Made by a program: the position numbers and the translations under genes
In this document: one piece after another, positions 61,898-64,000 of the stretch
Layout of the letters: every line of letters begins with the position of its first letter
Numbering within the stretch: the first letter of the stretch is position 1
Notes under the pieces: model-generated
What the model was told of the DNA's origin: nothing
Database searches by the model: none
What the model saw: only the letters and a program-made list of their open reading frames with translations
Assembly (NCBI RefSeq): GCF_000759535.1
Contig: NZ_CP009455.1
Location: 4,030,001-4,094,000, forward strand
Direction: 5' to 3'
Origin: Pseudomonas cremoricolorata
GTDB lineage: Bacteria; Pseudomonadota; Gammaproteobacteria; Pseudomonadales; Pseudomonadaceae
DNA: 64,000 nt

Positions 61898-63790
61898 ATG
61901 CCGCAACCGATTCCCCTCAAGGACCACCTCGCCGAAACGTCGTTGGTCAACCGCCGCCTGCTGGTCTGCGCTGCCCTGGCCCTGCTGCTGATTGCGGTAT
62001 TGCTGGGTCGCCTGTATGTGCTGCAGGTGGTGCAGCATGAGCGTCAGAGCGCGGTATCGGAAAACAACCGCGTGCATGTGCTGCCAATCGCCCCGGAGCG
62101 CGGGCTGATCTACGATCGCAACGGCGTGGTGCTGGCCGACAACAAGCCCAGCTTCAACCTGACCCTGACCCGCGAACGCGCCGGCAACAGTGCCCAGGTG
62201 CTCGATACCCTGACCCAGGTACTGGGCCTGTCGGCAGATGATCGCGAACAATTCGACAAAGACCTGCGACGCGGCCGCAAACCGTTCGAACCGGTGACGC
62301 TGATGGTGGGCTTGAGTGAAGAGCAGATCGCCCATGTGGCGGTCAATCAGTTCCGCCTGCCGGGGCTTGAGGTCGAGCCGCAGTTCATCCGCGAATACCC
62401 CCTGGGCGAGCACTTCGCCCATTCGGTCGGCTATGTCGGGCGGATCAACGAGCGCGAGGCCAAGACCCTCGACAGCACCGAATACCGCGGTACCGAATCG
62501 ATCGGCAAGACCGGTATCGAGCGCTTCTACGAAGATCAGTTGCACGGCCATGTCGGCTTCGAAGAAGTCGAAACCAATGCCCAGGGCCGAGTGATGCGCG
62601 TGCTCAGCCACCGCGACCCTACCCCTGGCCAGGACATCGTGCTGAGCCTGGATGCGCACCTGCAGGCGGCCGCCGAGAAAGCCCTGGGTGGTCGACGTGG
62701 CGCGCTGGTGGCGCTGGACCCGAACAATGGCGACATTTTGGCGATGGTCAGCACGCCCAGCTTCGACCCTAATCTGTTCGTCAAGGGCATCAGCTTCAAG
62801 CAGTACGCCGCCCTGCGCGATTCGATCGACCGTCCGCTGTTCAATCGGGTCTTGCGCGGCCTGTACGCACCCGGCTCGACGGTCAAGCCGGAAGTGGCCA
62901 TCGCAGGTCTGGACAGCGGTGTCATCACGCCGTCCAGCAGGGTCTTCGACCCTGGCTACTACGAGTTGCCCAACTACGCGCACAAATACCGCAACTGGAA
63001 TCGCAGCGGCGATGGCTGGGTCGATCTGTACAGCGCGATCATGCGCTCCAACGACACCTACTTCTACGACCTGGCGCACAAGCTGGGTATCGACCGCCTG
63101 CACGACTACATGGCCGAGTTCGGCTTGGGGCAGAAGGTCTCGCTCGACCTGTTCGAAGAGGCTGCAGGGCTGATGCCCTCGGCGCAGTGGAAGCGTGCCA
63201 CTCGGCGCCAGGCCTGGTTCCCTGGGGAAACCCTGATTCTGGGTATCGGTCAGGGCTATATGCAGGTCACCCCGCTGCAACTGGCGCAGGCCACCAGCCT
63301 GCTGGCAAGCAAAGGCGCCTGGCACCGCCCGCACCTGGCCACGCGCATTGGCGATCGCCAACCCACCGACCCGGACCCGATGCCCGACATCGTCCTGCAC
63401 GACAAACGCGCCTGGGATCAGGTCAGCCAAGGCATGCAGATGGTCATGCATGACCCGCGCGGCATCGCCCGCGCCGCCGCAGCCGGCGCGCAGTACCGTA
63501 TCGCCGGCAAAAGCGGCACGGCGCAGGTGGTGGCGATCCGCCAGGGCGAGCGCTACAACCGCGACAAGACCCTCGAACGCCACCGCGACAACGCCCTGTT
63601 CGTCGGCTTCGCCCCGGCCGATGCGCCGCGTATCGTGGTTGCGGTGATGATCGAGAACGGCGAAGCCGGCGGACGCGTGGCAGGCCCGGTAGTGCGCGAG
63701 GTAATGGATGCCTGGCTGCTCGATGAACACGGTCACCTCAAGCCCGAGTACGCCGGTGCCAGTGGCGACGCCAAGCCTGCACATTCCTGA
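61898..63790 (+). CDS. mrdA: Penicillin-binding protein 2 (peptidoglycan transpeptidase), second copy type
   Basis: 630 residues. A single N-terminal membrane segment (LLVCAALALLLIAVLLG), the dimerisation domain (APERGLIYDRNGVVLADN, RGTESIGKTGIERFYED) and a transpeptidase domain with STVK (PGSTVKPEV), SND (IMRSNDTYFYDL) and KSGTAQ (GKSGTAQVV). PBP2 cross-links lateral wall peptidoglycan with RodA. Here it stands alone with no rodA or mreBCD next to it, which fits the second mrdA known in some Pseudomonas. Whether it is a spare or condition-specific enzyme cannot be told. Confidence 0.92.
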   Translation: MPQPIPLKDHLAETSLVNRRLLVCAALALLLIAVLLGRLYVLQVVQHERQSAVSENNRVHVLPIAPERGLIYDRNGVVLADNKPSFNLTLTRERAGNSAQVLDTLTQVLGLSADDREQFDKDLRRGRKPFEPVTLMVGLSEEQIAHVAVNQFRLPGLEVEPQFIREYPLGEHFAHSVGYVGRINEREAKTLDSTEYRGTESIGKTGIERFYEDQLHGHVGFEEVETNAQGRVMRVLSHRDPTPGQDIVLSLDAHLQAAAEKALGGRRGALVALDPNNGDILAMVSTPSFDPNLFVKGISFKQYAALRDSIDRPLFNRVLRGLYAPGSTVKPEVAIAGLDSGVITPSSRVFDPGYYELPNYAHKYRNWNRSGDGWVDLYSAIMRSNDTYFYDLAHKLGIDRLHDYMAEFGLGQKVSLDLFEEAAGLMPSAQWKRATRRQAWFPGETLILGIGQGYMQVTPLQLAQATSLLASKGAWHRPHLATRIGDRQPTDPDPMPDIVLHDKRAWDQVSQGMQMVMHDPRGIARAAAAGAQYRIAGKSGTAQVVAIRQGERYNRDKTLERHRDNALFVGFAPADAPRIVVAVMIENGEAGGRVAGPVVREVMDAWLLDEHGHLKPEYAGASGDAKPAHS

Positions 63791-63910
63791 GCGGCTCACG
63801 TAGCCCGGCCAGGCTGCGCAGAAAAAACGAATCGACGCGACCTGCCGGTGGTCCAATCCTGACCAGGGCAATGCGCCGCAACGGCGGGGCCCGAGACGTC
63901 AAGGATTCAC

Positions 63911-64000
63911 ATGGAAAGCATCGATCTATTGGTACTGCGCAGCGCCTGCCAGTGGCTTGCCGAGGGTGAGCGTGTACTGTTGGCCACGGTGGCCGGCACC
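63911..64000 (+). CDS. XdhC-family protein, 5' part only
   Basis: The first 30 codons (MESIDLLVLRSACQWLAEGE, RVLLATVAGT) match the N-terminus of XdhC/CoxI proteins, which deliver the molybdenum cofactor to xanthine dehydrogenase-type enzymes. The gene runs off the window. Start at 63911. Confidence 0.75.
   Translation, partial: MESIDLLVLRSACQWLAEGERVLLATVAGT

Noticed and set aside
61748..63871. 707-codon open frame on the minus strand opposite mrdA
   Set aside because: The plus strand holds all PBP2 motifs; the minus frame has no motif and includes the intergenic sequences on both sides.
1..64000. tRNA, rRNA, insertion sequence, prophage or CRISPR signatures
   Set aside because: No tRNA cloverleaf with a GTTCRANNC arm, no transposase or integrase motif, and no regularly spaced repeats were seen.

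Overview
The window looks like chromosomal DNA of a fluorescent Pseudomonas, most likely of the P. putida group. The evidence is high GC content with strong G/C third positions, pyoverdine genes (pvdA, fpvGHJKCDEF, an MbtH protein and a PvdG-like thioesterase) with PvdS-type promoter boxes, an MvaT-family H-NS-like protein, a lexA2-imuA-imuB-dnaE2 mutasome cassette, and a CrcY-type small RNA between mvaB and an mgtC-like gene. I recall that last arrangement from P. putida. I saw no tRNA, rRNA, insertion sequence, prophage, CRISPR array or integrase. Coding density is high, and the many ATGA/GTGA/TTGA overlaps mark tight operons.

Layout. 0-6.6 kb: the 5' end of a cytosine-deaminase-like gene, a CSS-motif sensor without an output domain, hpd, a CSS-EAL c-di-GMP phosphodiesterase, rarD and a TerC/CBS/CorC membrane protein. 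6.9-14 kb: a signalling operon (CHASE3 hybrid kinase with three receivers, CheR, CheB, receiver-kinase, lone receiver) plus a divergent lone receiver. 14-19 kb: cobF, mvaT, gloA, an aroE-like gene, small secreted or unknown proteins and pbpG. 19-28.8 kb: a two-subunit CoA-transferase, its divergent LysR regulator, an aldo/keto reductase, the LexA2-controlled error-prone polymerase cassette and a HAD phosphatase. 28.9-33.6 kb: a PAS/GAF hybrid kinase, liuR-mvaB, CrcY RNA with its sigma-54 promoter, and mgtC. 33.8-40.2 kb: a small unknown gene, a MocR regulator, an SDR and a marR-emrA-emrB-type efflux operon with operator palindromes. 40.3-48 kb: pvdA and the eight-gene fpv operon. 48-57.8 kb: lpxO, AhpD-like and GNAT proteins, an outer-membrane barrel, unknown and secreted proteins, an MFS transporter, a DUF1615-type lipoprotein, and the pvdG-like/mbtH pair. 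57.9-64 kb: an amino acid permease with a divergent MocR regulator, an isochorismatase-fold protein, a second PBP2 (mrdA) and the start of an XdhC-like gene.

How the parts connect. Iron is the largest theme. PvdA makes N5-hydroxyornithine for pyoverdine, MbtH and the thioesterase support its peptide synthetases, and FpvG-K with the FpvCDEF ABC system take iron off ferri-pyoverdine in the periplasm. Two PvdS-type boxes (before pvdA and before mbtH) and a Fur-like site before fpvG are visible. Signal transduction is the second theme, with three histidine kinases, several receivers, CheR/CheB and c-di-GMP turnover. Carbon control appears as CrcY, which carries six Hfq/Crc-type CA motifs and a sigma-54 promoter. 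DNA-damage tolerance is represented by the mutasome cassette and its LexA2 operator.

The best candidates for something not fully described are the receptor-less CheR/CheB/hybrid-kinase operon, the CSS sensor lacking EAL, the paired GCACTG...GTACAGGC sites at equal distance from the permease and MocR starts, and the isochorismatase-fold protein whose catalytic cysteine is a serine.
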